NCBI GenBank assembly: GCA_024529925.1
Contig: JAFEUB010000326.1
Location: forward strand, 143,501-207,500
DNA: 64,000 bases
Source: Ophthalmolycus amberensis
Lineage: Eukaryota > Chordata > Actinopteri > Perciformes > Zoarcidae
Direction: 5' to 3'
Of the stretch, positions 49,746 through 62,889 are shown piece by piece. The notes beneath the pieces are model-generated. The model was not told where the DNA came from and ran no database searches. It saw only the letters and a program-made list of their open reading frames with translations. Every line of letters starts with the position of its first letter. Within the stretch, counting starts at the first letter, position 1. Made by a program: the position numbers and the translations under genes.

Positions 49746-50080
49746 AAATCAACTAATGATAATAATCTTATTTTCAATGTCGATTAGCCAATTATTTGTC
49801 GAAAAAATTGGTTAGTTGTTTGGTCTTCAAAATGTCATAAAATGGCACGATGCAAATGGCACAGGTCCCAGAGTCAAGATGACGGATGCCAATGTCTTGT
49901 TTTGTCCGATCAACAGTCCAAATCTCCCCAAATAATAGGTTTGCTATGATATAGAAGAGAAAATCTTCACATTAAAGACGCAAACAAGTTTGGTGCAATT
50001 TGCTTGAAAAATGACTCAAACAGCAAATCAATGATAAAGCAGATTAATCAATTAATTGATTAATTGTTTCAGCTCTGAAT
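49746..50080 (+). mobile_element. MITE, near full-length copy
   Basis: Starts ATCAACTAATGATAATAATC, then GTTAGTTGTTTGGTCTTCAA, TGTCTTGTTTTGTCCGATCA, AAATCTTCACATTAAAGACG, and AATGACTCAAACAGCAAATC, and ends AATTGATTAATTGTTTCAGC. The order matches a hAT-like MITE common in fish, and it belongs to the same family as the host element at 7648-8236 and the copy at 51650. Confidence 0.6.
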
Positions 50081-51649
50081 CGTAAAACCTCACTCATAAG
50101 CCTGGGCTTGATTTCAAAGCCTACCAAAGAACATCACCCTAAAACTAGTGAACTTAGTCAAATTGATGATCCAACTAAAATTGAATGTTGGTAAAACATT
50201 GTGTCCTCATTTAAGTGCAAAATCATGTGCTCACACACATTCACAGCAGTTATTTGTATTGTTTGTTTTTCTACCAGAATTAAAAACTGGAGCATCTGCG
50301 TTCTTTCCTTAGAGCATGCCGTGTCCAGAGGGTCGTTGGGGGAGTTTATGAGATCCGTGCTAAAATCAGACAGCAGTCAACAGCGAGAGGAAACAAGTGT
50401 CTGAGCGAGAGGGAGACAAAAAGAGAGCTCAGCTTACTGGGCATTGATCGTCTCTCTGTGATCTTATTAGCCTCTTGTTACTCAGACTGGAATATCATCC
50501 TCTGGATCCCCTTACTGGAATATCCGCCTCATGACACGGTTGTTAGATCAGCGCCTCAACCTGAGTGTCACCCATCGACCAGCCAACACACAACAACGAC
50601 GACGAGCCAAATAAGCCCTCTGTCCTCTCCTAAAGCAGTGAATGTAGTGAGAAGTGGGGTCGTCTTTAGTGTGACGGAGTAAAAGTGAGCAGGTAAAAGT
50701 CAGATGATTGATGATTGATGACCTTAAGCAAGATCCTGTGACTTCTCAGTTCACCAGGACGGTCTCTGCTACAGCTGACGGACCATACCTGCTGCATTTC
50801 ATCACCGTTACACCACACAAAACATTGTGTATTAATCATGATCACGCCCGAGAGACACCCGCCCAGTGCCTGCAGGATCCCGTGTAAGTTCCAGCCATTT
50901 CTGACACCTCTCATCAATACCACATGTACTGACATTGATTGTTGTGTCCTCAGCGTCCTGGTTTCACACCTCGCAGGTCACACGGTGTGACATCGGCCCT
51001 CCGCTTTATTACTCGGGGGACCGCATCAGCTCCACAGCAGACGGGTGGCTTTGACAGGTGGAGCTGGAGTCGACTTTGACAAAACACTGATTAGCCTGTC
51101 ACTCCGAACGCAGGAGAGCCGTGAACTATGTAAAATTCATTGATGGACTCGCCGTGAGCCGGAGAGGTATAGCGGACGGAATGTGCCCCCTCATCGAGCT
51201 AGATGAATTGAGATGGCTAATTACGTATGAGTTATACGCACCGGTCACATTGATGCATCTGTGCAGGTGTTGCAGAGCACGGTTTTGGTGTAATTTCAGT
51301 AATGACTTGCCAGTTTATTAATTAATAGGTTGTAATTATCTGGAATAGTAAGCAATGTGTATAATCAGTTTGTCTTCCAAACCTCCACCTTGGGATGTGC
51401 TAAAAACCCACTTGTACATATAGTGTCCATGTAGTTTATTTTGGCAACATTCGGCACCATTTGTGGGGCATCATGTTTGAATATCTGGTTTGTTGTTATT
51501 CAAGCAAAAACCTAAAGTTATTGAGCCACGCGTGTCCTATGGAGACAAATTAACTCTTTTAAGATAACTTTTTTTTCTGCTGATCAATGACCATTGTCGC
51601 AGACACAGTGCTTCAAAAAGGGTTTACCTGCATACATGTCCTGGCTTTG
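50081..51649. other. Intergenic; possible regulatory sequence at 51100-51345
   Basis: No gene. The stretch 51100-51345 is repeat-free, CpG-containing and ends in TTATTAATTAATAGG, so it may be a conserved element. Confidence 0.4.
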
Positions 51650-51946
51650 AGAAATGATTAATCCTTTGAGTCATTTTTCAAGCAAAAAAGCAAAAAATTG
51701 CTTATTCCCTGCCCTCCAATGTGAGGATTTTCTCAGTTTTATATGATTGCAAACTGAATATTTTGGGGTTTTAGACATGTTGATTGAAAAGAACAAGACC
51801 TTTGAAGACGTCAGCTTGGGCTCTGGGAAACTGTGACTAGCATTTATTTGCTATTTTTTTTGCCATTTTAAAGACCCAACAACTAATTGAACAATTAAGA
51901 AACTAATTGGCAGATTAACTGCTAATTAAAATATTTGTTAGTTGGT
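51650..51946 (-). mobile_element. MITE copy, reverse orientation
   Basis: Read on the minus strand: CAACTAACAAATATTTTAAT, then TTGTTGGGTCTTTAAAATGG, CACAGTTTCCCAGAGCCCAA, TCTTGTTCTTTTCAATCAAC, and TTGAAAAATGACTCAAAGGA. Same family and order as the copy at 49746 but inverted and about 1.9 kb away. A second, unrelated repeat start (TAGTTCCCAACCGAAGGATT) follows at about 51968. Confidence 0.55.
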
Positions 51947-54900
51947 GTATTTGTCTATTGACAGCAGTAGTTCCCAACCGAAGGATTGGACGAAAGAAAT
52001 AACAAACTGAACTTTTACAAAAGGCCAGTCAGTAAACAAATACATTAAATTGTCCTTCTCAAAGATTTGTTTTTGCAATTCTAATTAGACATAAAATAAT
52101 TAACATGCTTAAGAGTCCTCGGCGCACGTCTAGAATAGCTCCGTCATTCAAGAGAATAAATTAACGGATCCTGAAGAATAGCATGAACTTCAACGCAGCC
52201 TCAGCCTCAAACCTCAGCAGACCAGACTACTGTTGATACCTCCTCTAATTACCGTGATTGACTGTTGTGCCATATTATCTGTCTGCCCCCCCCCCCCACC
52301 CTCACATCTACACCCTACAAGTCACCCTGTCCCACACTGTCAGGATCCAAATTTACCCCACTTATTGACCAGTGTGAAAAATGGCATGGTGGGGGTGGCA
52401 AAGGGAAAGGTGAGGAGATAAAGTGTACCACTGAATAATTCAGAATGAAAACACAGAGGAAATCGATCACGAGGCCAAAATCTGATATTGACAGCAAGTT
52501 ACACCATGGTGTTCGATGAGAGGTGGATCAAACTGTGGATCAAACTTACTCGGTGAACTCACTTGGCTTTTATTTTATGACTTTTTAAACCAACCATCTG
52601 CACTTTAGTGTGAATGTTCTCAGCGTCAGTCAGACACTTAAGAGTTTCCACTAATTAGCGCTACATTGGATTTATAATTGGCTATCATGGGCCTTTATTG
52701 GTCAATTACCCGCTCAAATCAAGTGACTCAGCCAAATGTAACAGTCTTATTATTACTCAATTAAAACAAATGCTCTCTGTGGTAGGGGGTTTGAGAGGGA
52801 GAGAGATGGGGGGGGGGGGGGGGGGCAGAGTCCCAGTATATCATCAGGTAATTAATATTTTCATTAACTCGCTCTGTGTTGAGCTGCGACCTGCCTCTGA
52901 TCATTTCATTCCCCCTCCATGGGTTCGATACTGTAGCGGCTCCATAATTAGTTTGATTTATATCTGGCCACTGTAATGAAGGAGAGCGCTCAGTCCTTCC
53001 TCTCTTCCTTTTGCCGAGCCCCGGCGCTCCACTCGCACTCCACTAATGTCCGATAAATATGCCGGGCTGTGCTCCACGGAAGGAACGGAGCCTCTGTGTA
53101 TTGAGACAGCTCACGGACGCGAAACACAGACATTGCTTGTGAAAAATTCACACCGGGATCTTTGAGGGATGGAGTAAGGGGCTTGTGTATAACACGGCGG
53201 GGAAACATGGCTTATTAAAGATTGATACATGGTTCTTTTCCATCTCAAGACAGAAAAACTTGATACCGGTGCCCAAAAACCTTAGGGAGTAAGAGAAATA
53301 TAGAGAAAGAAGATACTGAAGGGGAGTTAAAGGTATCAAAGGCCTCAGGAGGATCTGGTCTACCGTAATAGCTCGTGATCAGTACGAACAATAAGGTCTC
53401 TGGGTCATTAAAAAACTACATCTCAAGATTTTAGTTGACGGCAACACAATTCCTGCCATGATTTTTTTGGATGCATATACATATAACTCATGTCAGTGTA
53501 TATGCAGCTATAATAGGCGTACTTCTCTACCATGTAATACATATCATGCAATCCACAGTATCGGCTACATGCCTTCAGTGGCTTTACACTCAGCAGGGTT
53601 ACTCCGGAGTGCACATGAATGATTTCAGCATTAATAATGCTCCATTGATTATTGTTCTGCTGTTTAAAGGTGAATGGCAAAGCTTTCTGAGCAGCAGGGG
53701 AGGGAGAGGCCCGTGTGTGTCTCAGGGAAGACCTGATTTACATTTTGGAAAGTGCACCTTACTCCCGGTGGGTTTGCCTATCGTTTTCAGTCAATACTGA
53801 CTCTGAACTTTCTTTGTTGTGGAAGACTCTCCAGTCCTTTACACACATGGCTGCATTATGGCTGCTTCTCTTTTCCTTTTTTTCCTTTTACAGCTCGTGC
53901 ATTGTTGAAAACCCATGTCCGAATCCATACAGATATGTTGTGCCTGATATAGACTGTATGCACATTCATATATGGCCTAGCAATTGAATCACAATACCCA
54001 GATTATTCCAAATGTCTTCATGTAGTGGATCAAAACATGTTTGTCGGGTTGCTTCAGTTTGATAAAAGAGTAAGTTTCATTGTTAGTTTCCCTTCAATAA
54101 AAGACGAATTTGTTTGCTGATCAGATTATACATGGACATAACTGGACAGCAACAGATATCTGGCCTAATTCAGAAGCAAACTCCCTCTTCCAAAGGCTTG
54201 AGCAACAGCTCTTGCCAACAACTGCCCTGCAGCTAGCTCTGCGTTAAGGTCATCTCAGTCTCGAGATATCCAGAAAGGTAATCGTCAGCATAATATACAC
54301 AGAACAACACAGAGGCAAAAAAGAAGCAACTTTCCTGATCCTACAATGTTTGCTTCCAGAGGCAGGGCCTACTACAAATGTGGAAGAGTCAATGTGCTTT
54401 TTATATTTGCAGTGTATACGCCATACCGTGAGACAAGGCGTCTTTGTAACTTGCTTTTCATTTCTGTAACTTTCAGGTAACGCTTTGTAATAGTGTTCTT
54501 TATGGTGGCGAGTCAAGGGCTCTTATTCATGAATGAGTTTAGTATGCCTTACAGGATGAGACATGCATTTCAAGCCTTTTACTTTATGTTGTTTTGATGC
54601 TCTTTGGGATCGATACGCACCACCAAACAATTGATAAACGGCAATGACAGGAAATACTACGTGCTCTCCTCCCAGGTTTTGTAAGAGCCAAAGCTAAGCG
54701 GGTGGAAACATAAAGATAATCTTCAGTGCCACATAAAAAGGAGCCAAATTAGCAAGCTAGCCAGACTGTCCATCTCAGCATCTCTCAGGCACATTTAGCA
54801 AGCGTTGAATGCAGCTCTTTCTACCATTTCCCCTTACTCAATTATTGATGGTAATTATCATGGCGTGCTTAGCCTGCACCATAACAATATATTCCTAACA

Positions 54901-57900
54901 AGAAGCAAGTCACTGGGCATTCTCTCAAATTATCTTTCATTTCTTATGGGACACTTGTTTTTTTTTTTCCCCTCTTGACTAAAAACTCTGATGGTGGTGA
55001 TTCTCTACATGTGATAATGTATGTTTCTACAAAGTTACTTGCACAAGAACGAAAGGAAAGACTTATAACAGGTATATAACACCAGAACAGACATACATGC
55101 AATATGGCACATTGTCCAGGTCGTTTTTTACAAGGGTGCTCGCAGAAAACTGTACTAGTTAACTGGCTATGATTGTGAATATAAAGAATCAGCTTTACTT
55201 CTGAAAGAATAGTAATAAATACATTGTCAAAGTATAGCCATTATTTTCCATTTAATTCAAATGTATAGCATTTATTAAAAGAAAGGTAATTGCATGTTCC
55301 ATGTTTGAAATCTATGATACTAAATCTGAACATTTAAAAGGAGGCTAATGTAATTCTTTTTTATGGGTTGGCAAGGTGACCTGCCCAATTGATTCTCTGA
55401 AAATAAAACAGAAAGAATAAAAATAAAATTCCACCACAGGTTTTGTATCTGCATACCAAAAGGCCATTGTTATGTTGAACATTTTTGCCCTTCAGAATAA
55501 GAAATGAAAGAAAGTCGGCCCCCAAAAAAATGCCAAAGTGCAAAATATGTTCTCCGACAAGCAGCATGTCACATGCATGTAAAATCACACTGTGCCATCC
55601 ATGTAAACAGACAAAAGTGACAAAAACTAAACAGCTTCAGCTTTCTCCCTCCTGATTATGATCTCGGCCTTTTTCTGTCCTCTATTTCCCCTTCTATTCT
55701 GGTGGAAGGCCCTAGCTTTCCGTCTTCCAGCGCCGCAGGGCATGGAGCTAGCCGGCGGTGAGTTTCCATCAATTAGTGCACCCCCGCGGCCTCATGGCAG
55801 AACCCACCTTTGACTGCAGAGAGATATTGATTAGTTCAGCTGCACTGTCAGGTCTGGAGTGAGCAGGGCTGGGTGATCCAAGGCCTTCACCGGAGACAAG
55901 ATCATGTCGACTTTCTGACACATGTAAGCACACGTATACACACAGGCACATGCATGCGGACAGGCAAGCATGTACACACACGCAAAAGTGCACGTTCACG
56001 CATGTACACACATACAAATGCAGCGAAATGTGCACTCTCAGAGAGAGAGAGGTGAGAGAGAGGGAAGATAAGAGGAGAAGTCCACAAGAGTGGCTTGTCA
56101 TGATAGTGATGGCTGAGAACTGACAAGTGCTTGTTAGTATTTTTTTTATCTCATCCTGGTAGCGTTGGTATGAAAACAATGAGCCGAAGAGCCTCTAAAC
56201 TCACAGAGAGATGCAGTATCACACCTAAAAGCTATATACTGTATAAAAAAAGCAGGTGGATTATGAGGCCATCATCCCAACAAAAACACCGGAAAACAAC
56301 ACTGCTGATATTTCATGTAAGCGTTGTTTCATTTTTGCAGCAATATACAGATGATATGCTGCACATATTTCCAGAACATAAAACTCATTATCATTCAAAG
56401 AAAACGACCTGTTAGACAACTGGATGCACAGTGAAAATAAAACCTGTATCAGTGTCATTACGTGTCATCCAGGATGATTGTTGTGTACTTGCTATGTGGA
56501 TACTGAAAAAACTTTCTATGCTTAGGAGTTTTCGCAATGATGCAATCGATGGCAACTCCACAGGTGCTCACCTGTGGAGAAAAACACTGTCGCCTTTTGG
56601 GTAGAAATCCCTCAGAACACCTCTCCTGAAATCTTTTCAAGGCCACAAAGAACCAAGTACTGTCCAGTTATGTTTTCAAAATGTACGCTAACTTGATTTG
56701 ACAGACCACATGATTCTCTGTCAAAAGCTAAGGCAGACTGAGGTACACAATAATGTGAAACGCTACAATTACGCCAAAATTCCAAAGTCGCACAAAAAGA
56801 ACTCTGACTACAAAACAAGATGTAGCGACTCGAATAGTTAGGAATAAATAAGAAAAATATGCAAACATGCAAAATATGTGCCTACAGCAAACTGTATAGT
56901 GTATTGTTTCATGTTCTTATTGTTGGTCACTTTAAATTGAAACATCTTAATATGCAGGAGGTTTTGCCTATGACCTATTATGGTCCGTTTACAATTTTAC
57001 AACACAAAACAAGATCGAGAGAGCAAACAATCTGGCGCCACGTACAGGCGTACTGTCCATGAGAAAAAAAATCAAGGCATGCTGCTTTGTTTTAGTCCAA
57101 AGGTTTTTGTGGCAACATGATTAAAAGTAAGAACAACATGTTCTGACCACATGAACAACACCATCTTCAATCCTTTTTCAGATAACTCATGTAAAAAATG
57201 CATTACATGTAAAGATTGTTGTCTGAGAATAACAGGCAGGTTATTTCTATGAACTTAAAGACAATGAAGACATTGTGGAATTCAGCAAAGTGAAAAAAGT
57301 ACATAATCCTCTCCTTTACTGAAAGGCTATTGCTACCAAAATAATATCCGCACAGTCCCGAAAGCTTGTCTGATGTCTCTTATGTCAAAGCTCAGGGTGT
57401 AGCTAAATCATTTAAGACCTTTACTAAGAAACTATACCAGTTGTTAAAGAATCCTCTGTCTATGAACTATCAGTATTGATTGATGAATGTCCAGTAAATA
57501 TTTATTAGATTAGAAATAAAACTTTTCAAATGGTGGGAGAAAAGCAAAACGTGTAACTAAATACAATAGCCAACGCCTGGGACACACTATGAGACTCAGG
57601 CCCAGGACTAAATGATATGCCGCCTCTGCAGTTTGTGTGTCTCAGAAGTTACTCAGTGAGAAAACTAAACGTGGCCTTCATCTGTGTCCTGTACCTCGCT
57701 GCTCTGTTTGGAGCAAAGAGGGGAGCACATGACTTCCCGTCTCCTTTACTTTATCCAAGCAGAACAAAGTTACTGATGGAGAACTGAACCCCCCTGCAGT
57801 TCCTCGCTCTCTGTTGGTTAAATAATCCATTTCACCTTCTTTTCATCCCACTCGCTCTGCTCACACGAGCTGTCATCCTATTATGCTGAGGTGGTGAGAG

Positions 57901-58440
57901 CTTTGCGTACAGAGGTTACAGGGGTTTATCTGAGGAGAGCTCTTGTGCTTTGTGTTGTTCAAGTATTGCACAACAGATAAAGAAAAGAAAAAAACTACTG
58001 AGCTTCTTCTGAACTGACATGGAAATTTCCCACTTCAACTCAACAGAATGATTTAATGTGCAGTGATATAATTCACTATCACGATAAGACAAATGAAAGC
58101 AGCAAATCCTAACAACCGAGCTATAAAGGACTTCAAATTACTTTTTAACAGTGAATTGATTGGCAAAAAGTTGCTGATTCTTTGTCTGTCAATCAACAAA
58201 GTGATTAATTTAATTACTTACTGTTTTGTGTGCTGTTCTTAAAGGCCTAATGAAGGATGGCTATGAATGAATGGTGTTGAATATTATTCTAAATAAACAA
58301 GTAAGAGTTTCATCTCGAGCCAACACACAGCAAATAAAGCTACTGATACTGAACATTTGAAGTAAGCTATCATATGTCGCAGGGCAGTTTGCTCAGATTA
58401 AAAGTTGTTCCTGTTTTTCTTGTCACTCACTATAATAGTG
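51947..58440. other. Intergenic, no gene seen
   Basis: Contains C12 at 52286-52297 and G18 at 52808-52825. The part 52630-53060 has several ATTAG/TAATTAG/TAATTGG cores and no repeats. GA/CT-poor otherwise. No coding frame with recognisable content. Confidence 0.5.
52808..52825. repeat. G18 homopolymer
   Basis: Eighteen G after GAGAGAT; can form a quadruplex and is prone to length error. Confidence 0.9.
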
Positions 58441-58448
58441 TTAACAAT

Positions 58449-58514
58449 TTATATATATATAAATTATATATACATTTATAATAATAATATAATATATATA
58501 ATAAAATGTATATT
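58449..58514. repeat. AT-rich low-complexity tract
   Basis: Alternating TA with ATA and AAT steps, imperfect. Confidence 0.85.
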
Positions 58515-61432
58515 TAACATACATACATATCAATATTTTACTATGTCTATGTCACTTTCGGTGAGTTTTCATATTTTTCCCTTCCTCTGTCAGACAATGA
58601 CATTATCGTGTATGCAAGTCAACACTGGGGGATCATCTGAGCCGCCCGCCTGTGATTGGCAGCATCCGGACGGCGTCATCTCCCTGCAAAAAATGTATAC
58701 CCCTGCCCAAATTGATTGTGTCGCCTCGTTGCTTCCGAGGCCAGCAGGTCAAAGGAATGGTCATAATTGAGAGGAGAATTAGCAAAACCTTAAATATATG
58801 GCAGGTGATATATCATTACCCATAGACTTGACCCTGCCCGACCCCTCCCTACTCCCATGTGGGTTCCTTCTCAGGCTGGCGCGCGGTAGACGGGGGGGGC
58901 CTGCTGCCGCTCAAACAGCTAAATCAACAGCGTCTCGCCACAGCTCATGTTGGAGCGTTTTGCTTGAATGGTTTCATGAAAAACTAATCATCTGTTCATC
59001 ATGGAGATCAAACATACTCAGGGTGCAATGATTAGGAAAAGCAATCTGATAGAGCTTGAAGAGTCACTAGTCCAGATATAATAATTTCCAGATTAAAAAT
59101 GCCCCCACCCCTCCTCCGGCTCCCTATCGTTCTCATCCCCAGCCCTCCTGTCAGCTCTTACACCCTCCTCCAAGTTCAAGCAAGGAAGCAAAATTGTTAT
59201 CTTGTTTGTAATTGCTGCTCAATTGGCTTCTGTGCAGCCACAGTCTATCTCTATTTCCTGAGCATTTGTCAAAGAGAGATAACCCACCCTTATCACCACT
59301 AATTTCTATTCTTCATTCTGCTGAGGAGACACCACTCAAACGACTGGATTTTCCAATTATTCGTATTCAATTTCACCCTATCATATCATATTTGTTCATA
59401 CGCGGACTTCACAAGTTGTACCTGACGCCTTTATAAAGCTGTCAAAAATGATATACTACAAAGCAAACACTGTTTCTCAAGGATGCCTTTATTTCAATTG
59501 ATATACGCGGTCTTTAATCTTGCAAAGTAACATTTTCCTGTTTCACATGAAGAATGCATCCAGTAATTAGAACAGACCTCGTCGACAGGCAGGACACTCA
59601 GTTATCTGTTTCCACTTTTGAAGCAAATGTGTGAAGTAAGACAGAGGTCAAAGCAATCTCCCTGCTTCTCTAATAGCACGCTCCAACACACACAAAAAAA
59701 ATAATTGGCATGAGAATGTTTTACAAAGTGACTGGAGAAAGTTGTTCCAGAGAAAGCATTTAAAGTCGGCCAGTGTCAAGGTTCCCGGGAGATCAGACGA
59801 GAAAAAGATGATTTTTTTTATGTACAGAGACTCTCTCAGGCTTAAACCAATTACCTGCAGATGCCCCTGTGTTACTTAAGCAAATAAAGTGAAAATAAAT
59901 AGTGGCTATGTAATGTTGGATACACCCGCTGAACGTAATAACATTTTGTCGTTTCCACAAAGTGGACTGGAATGAAATTAGAGGTCCCTGTAGTCTGTAA
60001 TGAAATGTGGTGCCTCCCGACTCTAATGCATTTTGTCATCATGAGGACATATTAATGCTCTTCTCCAACTTTCTTTTGATTGATGCAGGCTTCGGAAATA
60101 AAGACAAGAAAAAACATGAACATCAAGGGACTCCGGCTGGATGCTGCGGCACAATTCAGTTTAGGATTTTTAAGACATGAAATATGATATGAACAGCTAC
60201 AATTACAATTACAGTTTCTAGATGTTTTCTTGTTGGAAAATGGTACATATCGAATTTCACTATTTTGAACTTTATACCAGTTAACTTGTTTACATTTTTG
60301 AAGGGAAGGATTCATGATTTTCTTTCGTCATCAGGTTGTCAGAAAGTGAAGTGTAATATTCAGAGACTTAGGAACAGCTTATTTAACTGTTATTTAACTT
60401 TTATAAATGTGAAAGGGACAAAGAGCATTTCGACGTCCAATAGAAAAAACTGTTTTTATAATGCAATGAAAGATGTTATTTGACGACAAGCCTGTAGAAT
60501 AAATGAGAAAAAGCACTATCATGTAACTTCCTCCTCAGTACAGATGTGCAAATGATTTGATATTTATCCGAATGTGTTCTGCATGTTTGGCTCTTTGTTA
60601 GGTCATCATGTGTAAATCATGACATTTTAACTGTTCTGTAAGTGTGAACATCTGTTGATCATATTGTATATTTAACCGTAATATAGACACGTGAAGAATA
60701 GGTGTGGCCAAGGTAACAACTATGAGTCTGTGAAGTCATCAGCACCTATATGACATATACTGTATATGTCTGATTATAAGTTTGGTGTTTTTAGCTATGA
60801 GTTATGACTTATCCTTCACAATACAAACATTCATTATGTCTCGAATCCAGACAATATAAACAACATACATGCTAATAAATTTAACCATTCTTTTGTCATT
60901 TGTCACAGTTACAATTTACCACGGAGCAATTTGGCCCTTATCTCCTGTGGACGCAGCTGACGGAGACCCACTCTTCACTGGAGATGGTGTTCAATTGGAC
61001 CACTGGACATCCCACTGGGACCAGCAAAGATGAAATACAGTGAGGCCACAATGGAGTCCACAACTACAAATCCCCAAGGCTGCAGTATCACTCGCACCTC
61101 TATTGTATTACCACTCATTACAAAACCCCACCTCAGGGCAAAACTAGCCAATACACATCATCAACTTTTGTCTGCTGCTACATTATCTTATATAATGTTT
61201 CGATTTATTTGGTCCTCTGGTGGTAATAGGTTCATTATTGTTACGTTGAAGCTAAAGAAAACTCACAAATGTCAAAAAACACAAATAAAGCTCAGTGTGT
61301 CTAATTTTACTGTCACCAGCTGAAGCTAGATTAGGAGGAGAAAGGGAGGTCATTATCGGGTGACAGGGAGGCGTTGGTTAATCTGTGAATAATGTCAGGG
61401 GGTGAGGCTGGAGTAAAGTGTGAGGGAGGTTC

Positions 61433-61440
<8 letters not shown>
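58515..61440. other. Intergenic, no gene seen
   Basis: Unique. The part 58600-58770 is GC-richer, carries GATTGGC (a CCAAT-type box in direct reading TGATTGGC) and no repeats, and may be a conserved element. Confidence 0.45.

Positions 61441-61470
<30 letters not shown>
61441..61470. repeat. G30 homopolymer
   Basis: Thirty G following TTTTTTTC. The longest G tract in the window, a strong quadruplex former, and almost certainly of uncertain length. Confidence 0.92.
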
Positions 61471-61730
61471 CGTAGCTTGTGTCGTCTGGCAGCTCATCTA
61501 TATTTTATGCTGCCACTCAGACAAATGAAACAGGAGCCACCCGGAACAAGGGGGGACCCTCTGACACTTCAAAGGGTAGTCCTATGGGTGGTTTCTTCTT
61601 GAAGCTAGGCCTGTACCGACCCCAACCCACATACATAACCCCCCACAACCCATGCTGAGAAGCTGCTGGGGCCTCATTAACCCTTAAACAGGCTTGGGAG
61701 GGGAGCTGCGTACGGGAGACTAATTACCCC

Positions 61731-61734
61731 ACAA

Positions 61735-61765
<31 letters not shown>

Positions 61766-61775
61766 CACACACACA
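61731..61775. repeat. (CA)n microsatellite
   Basis: CA units with two AAA interruptions. Confidence 0.93.
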
Positions 61776-62464
61776 GTGCCGGTGGTGGGGATGACAACCG
61801 TGATAGTGGTCCGGTAGCTCCACAGTGTACACCCTAATTGAAAACCCAGATCTGCTGTTTTTTTTTGTTGTTGTTATGATTAGCAGTTTCAGAACCTCAC
61901 CCCCTCCCCTCCCCCTTCCTTGCCCCGTCTTTGCTGTCACACAATAGCAGTATTTCATGATTAGTGGAATCTGACAGTGATAATGAGGAGAAAGGAAAGA
62001 TGAAAGGGGAGGGAAGAGAAGGGACACAGAATGAGAGAAAAAGAGGCAGATATCAAAGAAGGGTCTAATTGAGGTAACACAGCCAGCCAAATCCACAGCA
62101 CCATTTGCATAAAGCGGTGCAGCTTCATTTGGCCATCTCTAACCACGCTAATGTCTTAACAAATTAATTTTGCTAATTAGGCACGCCCAATGGAGCTCAC
62201 CAGCAGATTAAGCAGATTAAACAAACAGATGCTGATTACCCCTGGGCGGGCTGAGAGGTGCACTTCTCTGGGTGTGATCGCCATGTTGACTTCTGCGATG
62301 TCACGCTCAGAATTACGGGTCTGGTAGGACATGTATGATCTATGTATTTTAGGTACACACCAAACATGTGGTGTGGAATGTCAGGTACTAACACACCTGT
62401 CGAAATGGGATGCCGCCTAACTCTGAGTCATAGAACATATTTTTCTGCAAGAGGCTAAAATTCA
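61776..62464. other. Intergenic, no gene seen
   Basis: Unique; TTAATTTTGCTAATTAGGC and AGCAGATTAAGCAGATTAAA at 62163-62220 give a cluster of homeodomain-type sites. An octamer ATTTGCAT is at 62103-62110. Confidence 0.45.
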
Positions 62465-62735
62465 TACGATAACTAGAATTATCGCCATTATCAGGGTGTT
62501 CCTGAGATATTGCGTTCACAAGAATGGAACGGCTCGTGAGGTCACAGTGACCTTGACCTTTGACCACCAAAAGTCCAAGTGGACATTTGTGCCAAACTTG
62601 AAGAAATTCCCTCCAGGCATTCTTGAGATATCGCGCTCACATGAATTATATGAACGTGTGTACGGATGGTCGGACAACCCGAAAATATAATACTTTGCCG
62701 ACCACGGCTGTCGCCGGCGCGGAGACGTAATAACT
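62465..62735 (+). mobile_element. Dispersed fish repeat with internal duplication
   Basis: Contains two related segments 121 bp apart: GTTCCTGAGATATTGCGTTC at 62498 and CATTCTTGAGATATCGCGCT at 62618. Between them lie GTGACCTTGACCTTTGACCA and TGTGCCAAACTTGAAGAAAT; after them GGACAACCCGAAAATATAAT and CACGGCTGTCGCCGGCGCGG. This wording marks a repeat common in percomorph fish. No protein is encoded. Confidence 0.6.
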
Positions 62736-62793
62736 GAATCCACTAAGATTCCTCCTGAAGGGAAATTCATTTAAAATTTTAGAGTGAAAGAAA

Positions 62794-62832
62794 AAGAGAG
62801 AGAGAGAGAGAGAGAGCGAGAGCGAGAGCGAG

Positions 62833-62884
<52 letters not shown>
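62794..62884. repeat. (GA)n microsatellite with GAGAGC block
   Basis: About 90 bp; a block of GAGAGC hexamers at about 62811-62838 within otherwise pure GA. Confidence 0.95.
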
Positions 62885-62889
<5 letters not shown>

